A DNA stretch of 64,000 nt. Origin: a beta proteobacterium MWH-UniP1. Lineage in GTDB: Bacteria; Pseudomonadota; Gammaproteobacteria; Burkholderiales; Burkholderiaceae_A. The DNA is taken from positions 1,985,114 to 2,049,113 of the forward strand of contig CP143625.1 in the NCBI GenBank assembly GCA_036362785.1. The letters run 5' to 3'. Below the pieces are notes generated by a model. It made no database searches, was not told the origin of the DNA, and worked only from the letters and a program-made list of their open reading frames with translations. The position numbers and the translations under genes are program-made. How positions within the stretch are numbered: position 1 is the first letter of the stretch; each line of letters begins with the position of its first letter. Of the stretch, positions 56,305 to 64,000 are shown piece after piece.

Positions 56305-57291
56305 ATGAAACCGCTCATTGTGACATCTGGCGATCCCGCAGGAATTGGCCCAGAAATCGTGCTCAAGGCCATCGCCCAGTGGCACGACTCTGGAACAGGC
56401 CAACGGCCCCTGCTGATTTCCGGAGACCCAGACTGGTTTAAGGAAGAGGGAAAAAGGCTTTCAATTCCCACCGAAAATATGGTTTTTGTTCCTAACAAAT
56501 GGGAAAAAGACAAAATTAATGTTGGTCATGTGGGAAAAGAATCAGGTCAGGCGGCATTTGAATCAATTCGTGCTGCGGTCGCCCAGTGCACCCGTGGCGA
56601 GGCGGCCGGAATCGTGACCGCCCCAATTCACAAAGAAGCCCTCTCTCTTGCCGGCCACCCCTGGCCCGGCCACACAGAAATGCTCGCTGATCTTGCAAGT
56701 CCGTCGGCACCGCCCCCCGTTCGCATGATGCTGGTCAATCCAGATCTGCGCGTGGTTTTAAATAGCGTCCATGTCTCACTCAAAGACATGATTGATGCCA
56801 TCAATGTCGAGGATCTCGTTCAGACCATTATGCTCACCGAACAAGGCTGCCAGCAGCTCGGGGTGACCAAACCACGGATCGCAGTCGCTGGCCTAAACCC
56901 CCACGCTGGCGAGTCGGGCCTTTTTGGCCGTGAAGAGATCGATGTGATCGGCCCGGCCATTGCCAAAGCAAAAGGCTTTGGTGTGAATGTGTCCGGGCCC
57001 TGGCCAGGCGACACGATTTTTATGCGGGCACGCCACCACCGAGATTTTGACGTTGTGATTGCCCAATATCACGACCAGGGGTTAATTCCGATCAAATACT
57101 TAGGTCTTGATCAAGGCGTCAACATTACACTCGGCCTGCCCTTTATTCGGACCAGTGTGGATCACGGCACGGCCTTTGATATTGCAGGGAAAAATTGTGC
57201 TGATCCTGGCTCCTTGCTTGCCGCAATCGCACTTGCTGATCGGTTGGCCAGTCAAAACGAACACCCCAATCAGCCCCGAATCAACCACTAA
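56305..57291 (+). CDS. pdxA: 4-hydroxythreonine-4-phosphate dehydrogenase
   Basis: PdxA oxidises 4-hydroxythreonine 4-phosphate for pyridoxal phosphate synthesis. The 328-residue protein starts V-T-S-G-D-P-A-G-I-G-P-E, a family hallmark, and has H-x-G-H-T-E-M-L, G-L-N-P-H-A-G-E-x-G-x-x-G and Y-H-D-Q-G-L-I-P-I-K with the metal-binding His residues. The start at 56305 gives standard length. It is divergent from the TSUP gene with a 59-bp gap. Confidence 0.94.
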   Translation: MKPLIVTSGDPAGIGPEIVLKAIAQWHDSGTGQRPLLISGDPDWFKEEGKRLSIPTENMVFVPNKWEKDKINVGHVGKESGQAAFESIRAAVAQCTRGEAAGIVTAPIHKEALSLAGHPWPGHTEMLADLASPSAPPPVRMMLVNPDLRVVLNSVHVSLKDMIDAINVEDLVQTIMLTEQGCQQLGVTKPRIAVAGLNPHAGESGLFGREEIDVIGPAIAKAKGFGVNVSGPWPGDTIFMRARHHRDFDVVIAQYHDQGLIPIKYLGLDQGVNITLGLPFIRTSVDHGTAFDIAGKNCADPGSLLAAIALADRLASQNEHPNQPRINH

Positions 57292-57325
57292 AACATCACA
57301 GGCTCAAGGCCACTGATGGCAATAA

Positions 57326-57361
57326 AAAACCCCAGGCAAGCGGCTGCTCACCCAGGGTTTT
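57326..57361. terminator. bidirectional terminator between pdxA and pckG
   Basis: AAAACCC (57326-57332) pairs with GGGTTTT (57355-57361), giving a U-run on either strand between the two convergent genes. Confidence 0.65.
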
Positions 57362-57379
57362 AAATCAACTCACCGCTCA

Positions 57380-59245
57380 TTAAGCGGCAAGCCGCTCCTG
57401 TAGTTTTTGCTCCAAGGCCGCCTTGGTTTTCGGAAGGGTATCCGGCAACCCATGGGCAAGCTTTGTAAACAACTCTGCATGCAGTGTGAACTCTTGTTTC
57501 CAAGAATCACGATCAATCGATGTGATCTTGGCAAACTGCTCGGCAGAAAAATTCAATCCCGACCAATCCAGGTCTTCATAACGTGGAGTAACACCAAAGA
57601 CATGCTCCACACCGCTGGCATTGCCCTCAATCCGCTGCAACATCCACTTCAACACGCGCGCGTTTTCGCCAAAGCCAGGCCAGACAAACTTGCCGTTTTC
57701 ATCGGTTCTAAACCAATTCACACAAAAGATCTTTGGAAGTTTTGCACCGCTGGCCGATAACTTTTCGCCAAGGTCAAGCCAATGGCCAAAATATTCAGCC
57801 ATGTTGTAGCCACAAAATGGCAGCATGGCGAATGGGTCACGCCGAACAACACCCTGCTGGCCAGCGGCCGCTGCGGTGGTTTCCGAACCCATGGTCGCCG
57901 CCATGTAAACACCCTCTTCCCAGTTGCGCGCCTCGGTGACCAAGGGCACCGTGGTGGATCGCCGGCCACCGAAAATAAAGGCATCAATGGCCACACCATC
58001 GGGGTTGTCCCACTCAGAGTCGATCACAGGGTTTTGAACCGATGCCACCGTGAAGCGTGCGTTGGGGTGGGCGGCCTTTCGGCCCTCGGCTTTGCCGATC
58101 TCCGGTGTCCAATCTTTGCCTTGCCAATCAATGCAATGGGCCGGTGGTGTGTCGGTCATGCCCTCCCACCAGACATCGCCATCATCCGTTAAGGCCACGT
58201 TAGTAAAGATCACGTTTTCTTTAAGCGAGGCCATGCAGTTGTAATTGGTCTTCTCGTTAGTTCCCGGGGCTACGCCAAAGTAACCATTTTCAGGGTTAAT
58301 GGCCCGCAGCCTGCCGTGGGCATCGGGCTTAATCCAGGCAATATCATCGCCAATGGTCGTGATCTTCCAGCCGCCGTTATCCAGCCCTTTGGGTGGAATC
58401 AACATCGCGAAATTGGTCTTGCCACAGGCCGAAGGAAACGCTGCCGCCACGTGATATTTCTTGCCCCAGGGTGCCTGCACCCCCAGGATCAACATGTGCT
58501 CGGCAAACCAGCCAGGGTTGGCGCCGTGGGCCTGTTTTTTACCCATGGCCGAAGCAATCCTGAGCGCAAAGCACTTCTTACCCAAGAGCGCATTGCCGCC
58601 GTAGCCCGAGCCATACGACCAGATTTCCTGGGTCTCGGGGAAATGAACAATGTATTTGGTGTCATTGCAGGGCCAGGCCACATCTTTTTGGCCAGCCAGC
58701 AATGGCATGCCCACCGTATGCACACAGGGCACGAAAGACCCGTGATGCCCCAATACATTAAAGACTGCCTTACCCATACGGGTCATCAGGCGCATGTTGA
58801 CCACCACATAGGGGGAGTCAGAAATTTCAACGCCAATGTGGGCAATCGGCGACCCGATCGGGCCCATTGAAAATGGGATGACATACATGGTGCGGCCCTG
58901 CATACAGCCATCAAACAGACCATCCAGGGTCTTGCGCATCTCTGCGGGATCAATCCAGTTATTGGTGGGGCCGGCATCTTCTTTGCGGTCGCTACAAATA
59001 AAGGTGCGGTCTTCCACGCGGGCCACATCCGACGGCGACGAACAGGCAAGATAGGAATTGGGCCGCTTGGCGGGGTTTAATTTTTTCAGTGTGCCACTGG
59101 CCACCATTTCAGCAAGCAGCCGATTGGCCTCTTCCTCTGACCCATCACACCAGACCACATTGGCTGGCTTTGTTTTTTGTGCGATCGAGGTTACCCAGTC
59201 GATCAGGCCCTGGTGTTGGACATAGCTTGGAGTGTTGATATTCAT
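57380..59245 (-). CDS. pckG: phosphoenolpyruvate carboxykinase (GTP)
   Basis: GTP-dependent PEPCK, 621 residues, which makes phosphoenolpyruvate from oxaloacetate in gluconeogenesis. The P-loop is [18 protein letters not shown] and W-P-G-F-G-E-N-A-R match the GTP family. The ATG at 59245 is used; the open frame extends 25 codons upstream into the regulatory gap, with no family support for those residues. Confidence 0.95.
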   Translation of the reverse strand: MNINTPSYVQHQGLIDWVTSIAQKTKPANVVWCDGSEEEANRLLAEMVASGTLKKLNPAKRPNSYLACSSPSDVARVEDRTFICSDRKEDAGPTNNWIDPAEMRKTLDGLFDGCMQGRTMYVIPFSMGPIGSPIAHIGVEISDSPYVVVNMRLMTRMGKAVFNVLGHHGSFVPCVHTVGMPLLAGQKDVAWPCNDTKYIVHFPETQEIWSYGSGYGGNALLGKKCFALRIASAMGKKQAHGANPGWFAEHMLILGVQAPWGKKYHVAAAFPSACGKTNFAMLIPPKGLDNGGWKITTIGDDIAWIKPDAHGRLRAINPENGYFGVAPGTNEKTNYNCMASLKENVIFTNVALTDDGDVWWEGMTDTPPAHCIDWQGKDWTPEIGKAEGRKAAHPNARFTVASVQNPVIDSEWDNPDGVAIDAFIFGGRRSTTVPLVTEARNWEEGVYMAATMGSETTAAAAGQQGVVRRDPFAMLPFCGYNMAEYFGHWLDLGEKLSASGAKLPKIFCVNWFRTDENGKFVWPGFGENARVLKWMLQRIEGNASGVEHVFGVTPRYEDLDWSGLNFSAEQFAKITSIDRDSWKQEFTLHAELFTKLAHGLPDTLPKTKAALEQKLQERLAA

Positions 59246-59303
59246 GGTCTGCTGGTCGTAAGAATTAAAGTTTGATGCTTCTTGTTCTTGTCTAAAAAGA
59301 CAT

Positions 59304-59333
59304 ACGCGCCTAGACGGCATGCCGACGGCGCGT
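59304..59333. promoter_or_regulatory. dyad in the pckG / asparaginase-domain divergent gap
   Basis: ACGCGCC (59304-59310) and GGCGCGT (59327-59333) flank the inner palindrome CGGCATGCCG (59315-59324). It is placed 59 bp before pckG and 36 bp before the plus-strand gene, where an operator for either would sit. The binding protein is unknown. Confidence 0.45.
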
Positions 59334-59368
59334 TTGTGACAAACTCATGTCATCTTAACATTTGACCC

Positions 59369-59959
59369 ATGCTCATGAACCCGACAACTCCACTGCTCTT
59401 TCTAAGCTGCGGCGGCACAATTGAAAAAATCTACCTGGCAGATAGCGGACAAATGGGGTTTGGCCAGTCCCACATTTCAGATTGGGCAAAGACAAGTCGC
59501 ATTGCGCAAAATTATCGGGTTGAAACCCTGATGCTGATCGATAGTCTCGACATGACCGAGCAAGACCGTGACATCTTGGCCAACCGCATCGCCGAAGTGC
59601 CAGAGCCCCAGATTGTTGTGCTTCACGGGACAGACACCATGGTGGAAAGCGCAAAACGGGTTATGTTGCAGCGCAAAGAAAATCAGGTGGTGGTCTTTAC
59701 CGGGGCCATGGTACCGGCCAGTCAAAAAGATTCAGACGCGCTATTTAATCTTGGCATGGCGACTGCTGCCGTTCAGACCCTTACCCCCGGTGTCTATATC
59801 GCCATGAGTGGGCAAATTTTTGCAGCCGATCAGGTGCGCAAAAACAAAACGTTGGGGGTTTTCGAGTCCACCGAGAAAAGCACCGACTCAGATGGATCCG
59901 AGCCTGAAAATGGCACGCTCAGAATTACCAAGCGCAAAATGACTGGATTTTTCAGATAA
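59369..59959 (+). CDS. asparaginase N-terminal-domain protein
   Basis: A 196-residue protein matching only the N-terminal domain of type I/II L-asparaginases: S-C-G-G-T-I-E-K (first catalytic Thr), H-G-T-D-T-M-V-E-S-A (second Thr-Asp pair) and V-V-F-T-G-A-M. The C-terminal domain, which completes the active site in dimeric enzymes, is absent. Such short forms are known as stand-alone proteins and may not be asparaginases. The last 35 residues are polar and not family-like. Confidence 0.78.
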   Translation: MLMNPTTPLLFLSCGGTIEKIYLADSGQMGFGQSHISDWAKTSRIAQNYRVETLMLIDSLDMTEQDRDILANRIAEVPEPQIVVLHGTDTMVESAKRVMLQRKENQVVVFTGAMVPASQKDSDALFNLGMATAAVQTLTPGVYIAMSGQIFAADQVRKNKTLGVFESTEKSTDSDGSEPENGTLRITKRKMTGFFR

Positions 59960-59980
59960 CCCAGAGATATCCAAGCAAGG

Positions 59981-61375
59981 TCATTTACCGATACAGAAAC
60001 GACCAAAGATTTCGCCCAGTAAATCATCTGGGGAAAACTCACCGGTAATTTCAGACAAGGCTGTTTGCGCCTGGCGCAAACACTCCGCCAAGAGTTCAAG
60101 TTCTTGGCCACGAAGATGATCTGTCGCCGCAGACATCTGGGCCTGGGCCCTGGTAAGTGCATCTAAGTGCCGCGCGCGGGCCGAAAACACGCCCGATGCG
60201 CCGTCACCACTCCACCCCGCAAGCGACAACAACAATTGCCGCAGGCTATCTAAGCCCAGGCCCGTCTTGGCGGATATCCAGACCTGATGCTCAAGCTGCC
60301 CGGATGGCAATCCTTGGGGTGACGGTGTTGATAACAAATCTGCCTTGTTAAAAACCCGTATCACCGAGCGGCGTGATGCTGCTTTGGCCAGGACCAATCT
60401 TTCCAAATCGCCCTGGGCAGAAATTTTTCCGCTGGCATCTTGTAACAACAGCACCACCTGTGCCTGCTCAATCTCTTGCCAGGTTCTCTCAATACCGAGT
60501 CGCTCCACCACATCCTGGGTTTCCCGAAGGCCTGCGGTATCAATGATGTGGATTGGCACGCCATCAATCACAATCTCTTGAACAATACGATCACGGGTAG
60601 TCCCCGCGATATCGGTCACCAGGGCAACATCTTGTTCAGCAAGTGCATTCAATAAAGACGACTTTCCAACATTGGGAGCGCCGACCAAGACCACGCGCAG
60701 GCCTTCACGAAGAACCGCACCCCGATGGGCACTGGTCTGAATATTGGAAAGCAGTTGACTGATGTCAGATAACTTTTGAGCCACACCCTCACGCGCAATG
60801 AACTCAATATCCTCTTCCGGAAAATCAAGACAGGCCTCGACCCGCATACGCAAGTCAATCAGTCGGCCTTCCAGCTCACGGATTAGCTGACTGAAGCGGC
60901 CTTGTAGTGATGCCAGCGCACTTTTCGCAGCACGCTCGGATCCTGCATCGATCAAATCCGCAACGGCCTCGGCCTGGGCCAAATCAAGTTTGTCATTTAA
61001 AAATGCCCGCTGCGTGAACTCCCCCGGCGCGGCGAGCCGAATCCGGGATGCCTGGCCGTGAATCGTAGAAGTCCCGTCGATAGCAAGACAGCGCTGTAAC
61101 ACCAAAGACAAAACACCGGGGCCCCCGTGGCCCTGAAGCTCTAAAACATCTTCGCCAGTGTAGGAGTGCGGCCCAGGAAAAAAGATGGCAAGGCCATCGT
61201 CGATGGCCTGCTGCTGTTGATCTAAAAAACTAAGATGCGTGGCAACCCGTGGCGCCAAGGCCTTGCCACAGACCGCCAGCATGACCGCCCGGACAGCCGG
61301 CCCGGAAACACGAATGACCCCAATGGCGCCGCGCCCTGGGGCCGTAGCAATCGCAACAATGGTGTCCGATGTCAT
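59981..61375 (-). CDS. mnmE: tRNA modification GTPase MnmE
   Basis: A 464-residue protein. The N-terminal folate-binding domain begins D-T-I-V-A-I-A-T-A-P-G-R-G-A-I-G; the G domain carries G-A-P-N-V-G-K-S-S (G1), D-I-A-G-T-T-R-D (G2/G3 region), D-T-A-G-L-R and F-N-K-A-D; the C-terminus is F-C-I-G-K, the catalytic Cys tail. It partners MnmG in wobble-uridine modification. Confidence 0.96.
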   Translation of the reverse strand: MTSDTIVAIATAPGRGAIGVIRVSGPAVRAVMLAVCGKALAPRVATHLSFLDQQQQAIDDGLAIFFPGPHSYTGEDVLELQGHGGPGVLSLVLQRCLAIDGTSTIHGQASRIRLAAPGEFTQRAFLNDKLDLAQAEAVADLIDAGSERAAKSALASLQGRFSQLIRELEGRLIDLRMRVEACLDFPEEDIEFIAREGVAQKLSDISQLLSNIQTSAHRGAVLREGLRVVLVGAPNVGKSSLLNALAEQDVALVTDIAGTTRDRIVQEIVIDGVPIHIIDTAGLRETQDVVERLGIERTWQEIEQAQVVLLLQDASGKISAQGDLERLVLAKAASRRSVIRVFNKADLLSTPSPQGLPSGQLEHQVWISAKTGLGLDSLRQLLLSLAGWSGDGASGVFSARARHLDALTRAQAQMSAATDHLRGQELELLAECLRQAQTALSEITGEFSPDDLLGEIFGRFCIGK

Positions 61376-61388
61376 GCGGCGCCATTAT

Positions 61389-63113
61389 TTAACGATGGGC
61401 AGCCGAAGCCTTTTCAATCTGTTTCATCACGTAATACTGCTGCGCAATCGACAAGATATTGTTCACCAACCAGTACAGCACCAGGCCGGCCGGGAAGAAG
61501 AAGAAAAAGATTGAAAAAATGATGGGCATGAACATCATGACCTTGGCCTGAATCGGGTCCGGTGGGGGGGGATTCAGCTTGGTCTGAATGAACATGGTGA
61601 TCGCCATGATCACGGGCAAGATGTAATACGGATCCGGCACTGACAAGTCCGTCACCCAGCCCAGCCATGGCGCATTACGCATCTCCACACTGGCCAACAA
61701 GACCCAATAAAGTGCAATGAACACAGGGATTTGAATCAAGATAGGTAGACAGCCACCGAGCGGATTGATTTTCTCTGTCTTATAGAGTTCCATCATGGCC
61801 TGATTGAGCTTGGCCTTGTCGTTGGCATAGAGCTCACGAAGCTTCATCAGACGCGGCGTAACAGCCTTCATCTTGGCCATCGACTTATAGCTTGCGGCCG
61901 ACAGCGGATAGAAAATCAGCTTAATGATGATGGTCAACAGAACAATCGCCCAACCCCAGTTCGCCACCACACCATAGAGTTGATCCAACAACCAATAGAT
62001 GGGTTTAGCCAAGAAAGTTAACCAGCCGTAGTCCACTACCAGATCAAGACCAGGGGCAAGCTTTTCCAAAACATCTTGCAGTTGTGGGCCAGAAAAAAGA
62101 ACGGCCTCGTGGGTCTGTTGTGCACCGGGTGCCAGGGCTGGCAGTGCCTGAATCAAACCGACGCTATAAAGATTGTTTTCTACACGGCGTGTGTAGAACT
62201 CGCGTGCGGCTTCATTTTGGGGAATCCACGCGCTAACAAAGTAATGCTGCACGATACCGAACCAGCCATCGCTTGCCGATTTCACATGGGAAGCTTTGTT
62301 CTTTTCAATGTCGCCAAAATCGATTTTTTGGAATTTACCCTCTTGGGTAAACACGGCAGGACCAATAAAGGTTTGATAAAACTGACTCTCCCCAGGTGGA
62401 CGATCCCCGTTGCGCATTAATTGCAGATAGATCATTGGCGTTGCCGTATCTGCACCCGTATTTTGAACAGTGTGGGAGACCTTCACAGCAAAACCTTTCT
62501 CATCTAGAGAATAGGTTTTGGTTAATTTCATGCCGCCAGACTCGGCCATCAAAGCAACATGGCGATTGGGGTCCAGACCTTCGCGCACCGGAACCCGCTT
62601 AAACACGGAGGTGTGATTAGGATAAGAGGCCTGAGCAGCAGATTGCCCAATCAGACCAGAATGGGCTTCGTATCGGCGGGCAGGGTTTTGATCAAAAAGA
62701 ATGACACGTTTACCCTCATAAGCGTCAGAAAACTGGTTTAACAAGACAGCCCGAGTGATCCGGCTACCTTGGGTATCAATCTCTAATTCAATTTCACCGT
62801 TTTTTAATGTGATTTTCTCGCCCACAGCCGCTGTTGCGGCAATGGGTGTTGCAGCGGCTTTTGCAGCCTCTTTATTGACCTGAGTGGGGGTGGGAATGGC
62901 AGCACTATCGGGCTTTGCGGCCGCTGGAACGGCAGATGGGCCAGAGCTTGTTCCTGTTGCCCCGTCAGCGCCAACCACCTTTTCAACCTTGGGGGTGGGT
63001 GATCCAAACATCGATCCTTGGCCCGTGTGACGCATGTACGCATCCCAGAGCATCAACAAAGACATCGAGAAAATTACCCACAAAATGGCACGACGAGTAT
63101 CCATAGGATTCAA
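61389..63113 (-). CDS. yidC: membrane protein insertase YidC
   Basis: A 574-residue insertase. An N-terminal helix (I-L-W-V-I-F-S-M-S-L-L-M-L-W) is followed by a Pro/Ala-rich linker, a large periplasmic beta domain (about 110-355) and the conserved C-terminal five-helix core with P-L-x-x-x-S-Y-K-S-M-A-K-M, N-P-L-G-G-C-L-P-I-L-I-Q-I-P and Y-W-L-V-N-N-I-L-S-I-A-Q-Q. It overlaps yidD by 4 bp. Confidence 0.96.
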   Translation of the reverse strand: MNPMDTRRAILWVIFSMSLLMLWDAYMRHTGQGSMFGSPTPKVEKVVGADGATGTSSGPSAVPAAAKPDSAAIPTPTQVNKEAAKAAATPIAATAAVGEKITLKNGEIELEIDTQGSRITRAVLLNQFSDAYEGKRVILFDQNPARRYEAHSGLIGQSAAQASYPNHTSVFKRVPVREGLDPNRHVALMAESGGMKLTKTYSLDEKGFAVKVSHTVQNTGADTATPMIYLQLMRNGDRPPGESQFYQTFIGPAVFTQEGKFQKIDFGDIEKNKASHVKSASDGWFGIVQHYFVSAWIPQNEAAREFYTRRVENNLYSVGLIQALPALAPGAQQTHEAVLFSGPQLQDVLEKLAPGLDLVVDYGWLTFLAKPIYWLLDQLYGVVANWGWAIVLLTIIIKLIFYPLSAASYKSMAKMKAVTPRLMKLRELYANDKAKLNQAMMELYKTEKINPLGGCLPILIQIPVFIALYWVLLASVEMRNAPWLGWVTDLSVPDPYYILPVIMAITMFIQTKLNPPPPDPIQAKVMMFMPIIFSIFFFFFPAGLVLYWLVNNILSIAQQYYVMKQIEKASAAHR

Positions 63114-63403
63114 TCAGTAATAGATGGTTGAGATGAAATACGTTGTGTGTTGAATGACTTGGCAGGAACGGGGTCAAGGCCACCCGTGGCCCAGGGATGA
63201 CAGCGGCAAAGCCGCTTGGTGGTCAGCCAGCCGCCCGAAAACAAACCATGCTCTTGAAACGACTCAATAGCATAGTCTGAACAGTGGGGAAGATAACGGC
63301 ATCTGGGGCCAATGATTGGCCGAATGGTCCACTGGTAAAGCCGAACCAGTAAAACGGCAATAGCGCGGGGAACCACACCAAGGCGCACAAGAGTTTGTTT
63401 CAT
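63110..63403 (-). CDS. yidD: membrane protein insertion efficiency factor YidD
   Basis: A 97-residue protein (UPF0161) with R-L-Y-Q-W-T-I-R-P-I-I-G-P-R-C-R-Y-L-P-H-C-S-D-Y and C-R-C-H-P-W-A-T-G-G-L-D-P-V-P, the family core with its conserved cysteines. The ATG at 63403 overlaps the rnpA stop. It sits between rnpA and yidC, as in nearly all bacteria. Confidence 0.93.
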   Translation of the reverse strand: MKQTLVRLGVVPRAIAVLLVRLYQWTIRPIIGPRCRYLPHCSDYAIESFQEHGLFSGGWLTTKRLCRCHPWATGGLDPVPAKSFNTQRISSQPSITD

Positions 63404-63756
63404 TGTTGCGTCTCTATTGCCTTTTCCATTGCCTGTAATAGGTGTTGCCTTGTGTCGTTTCGGCCAACTAAGTTCCAGTGAAGCTTTGGTATCAGGGCCC
63501 GAACCCGAACCACCAAGGCAAAGCCCGAGGGAACAGGAGCATCTGGCTTTCGAAACCAATCCCGCGCCCAGCGCTTGATTTGATTTCTTTGAACTGCTGT
63601 CCGAACGAGCTTTTTTGGAAGAACAAACCCAAGCCGAGGACCATCTTGAGAAGGGATCCGATACACCAAAAATGACCCACTTCGCCCTAACGGACGGGTC
63701 ATTAGCGCTTGCTGAAACGCTTTTGGATCATGCAAGCGATCATCACGCTTGCCCAT
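63400..63756 (-). CDS. rnpA: ribonuclease P protein component
   Basis: This basic protein of 118 residues binds the RNase P RNA. It has the RNR-type motif as R-T-A-V-Q-R-N-Q-I-K-R-W-A-R-D (family consensus A-V-x-R-N-R-x-K-R). The ATG at 63756 is preferred; an in-frame TTG at 63762 is possible. The gap to rpmH is 16 bp, so they share a transcript. Confidence 0.93.
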   Translation of the reverse strand: MGKRDDRLHDPKAFQQALMTRPLGRSGSFLVYRIPSQDGPRLGFVLPKKLVRTAVQRNQIKRWARDWFRKPDAPVPSGFALVVRVRALIPKLHWNLVGRNDTRQHLLQAMEKAIETQQ

Positions 63757-63772
63757 GTTCAAACGTTACAGC

Positions 63773-63907
63773 TCAGACAGCAAGACGCTTACGACCCTTG
63801 GCACGGCGGGCACGAATAACGGCGCGGCCACTACGGGTCTTCATGCGAACCCGGAAACCGTGAGTTCTTTTGCGTCGAACAACCGACGGCTGAAAAGTGC
63901 GTTTCAT
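63773..63907 (-). CDS. rpmH: 50S ribosomal protein L34
   Basis: A 44-residue, highly basic protein: [18 protein letters not shown] at the start, then R-M-K-T-R-S-G-R and [10 protein letters not shown]. It is too short for many gene finders but unmistakable. AGGA lies 9 bp before its ATG on the minus strand. In most bacteria it lies next to dnaA and the origin, which would be just beyond this window. Confidence 0.97.
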   Translation of the reverse strand: MKRTFQPSVVRRKRTHGFRVRMKTRSGRAVIRARRAKGRKRLAV

Positions 63908-64000
63908 AATAAATGTCCTAAAACTTAAGGGTTAGACTTTGAGGAACCCGACAGTATACGGTTTTTTAGCCCATTAGCGCCTAATCAGGGCAAACCAGGC
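63908..64000 (-). promoter_or_regulatory. rpmH promoter region, edge of the origin-proximal gap
   Basis: On the minus strand TATACT (63953-63958) could be a -10 box; I see no convincing -35. The typical rpmH-dnaA gap with DnaA boxes would continue past the window end; no DnaA box is visible in these 93 bp. Confidence 0.4.

Noticed and set aside
58316..58870. 184-codon open frame opposite pckG
   Set aside because: Antisense to a confidently identified gene and without a recognisable domain.
59246..59320. 25-codon N-terminal extension of pckG
   Set aside because: It covers the dyad in the divergent gap and is not family-like; the ATG at 59245 gives the normal PEPCK start.
61235..61522. Plus-strand frames across the mnmE-yidC junction
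   Set aside because: They cross the ends of two certain genes on the opposite strand and look like antisense noise.

Overview
The window is 64 kb of chromosome from a betaproteobacterium, most probably a member of the Burkholderiales; I do not assign a genus. The evidence is gene content and order: argS-SPOR-dsbA, dacA-dat-ybeD-lipB-lipA, rpmH-rnpA-yidD-yidC-mnmE, mnmG-rsmG-parA-parB-atpIBEFHAGDC followed by hemE and priA, a GTP-type pckG, and birA overlapping coaX. The right edge ends just upstream of rpmH, so dnaA and oriC probably lie directly beyond it.

Layout. 1-4188: end of a lipid/stress-type cluster (GPH/MFS transporter, DUF3833 lipoprotein, SDR, SnoaL-like protein, di-iron ferritin-like protein), then a heptose-phosphate adenylyltransferase. 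4192-12157: birA-coaX, a VanZ protein, a 2Fe-2S ferredoxin-like protein, a hydrolase, and the dacA-dat-ybeD-lipB-lipA lipoate block. 12213-20472: copper handling (TlpA-like thioredoxin, CopA, CopZ), a BON lipoprotein, yraN/rsmI, dsbA, a SPOR protein, argS.

20538-29567 is accessory. A DUF4143 ATPase gene is followed by a 7.7-kb integrative element inserted at tRNA-Arg(CCG), bounded by 28-bp direct repeats with one mismatch. It carries a small membrane protein, an AlpA-like regulator, a TTG-started prim-pol/RepA-type replication protein, a tyrosine integrase, a minus-strand cargo operon (two unrecognised proteins and an alpha/beta hydrolase) and an XRE regulator. Its non-coding stretches are full of inverted repeats.

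29783-33427 returns to the core (ackA, uup, apaG). 33501-37201 is a second accessory island: an orphan Xre/ParS-type antitoxin with a truncated duplicate of its own 5' end, then a two-gene operon of a DCTPP1/MazG-like nucleotide pyrophosphatase and a 798-residue protein joining a PD-(D/E)XK nuclease, a Schlafen-group-3/DUF2075 helicase and a C-terminal LexA/UmuD-like S24 peptidase. The S24 part keeps the Ser/Lys dyad and an Ala-Gly site 35 residues before the Ser, as in UmuD. This is my best candidate for an undescribed, damage-responsive antiphage system.

37314-64000 is core: priA, hemE, the whole F1Fo ATP synthase operon, parB/parA, rsmG, mnmG, a perfect parS site between mnmG and gabD, two aldehyde dehydrogenases, a TSUP transporter, pdxA, pckG, an asparaginase-domain protein, mnmE, yidC, yidD, rnpA and rpmH. 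Another oddity is DacA (8076-9299), which has lost two of its three penicillin-binding-protein active-site motifs.
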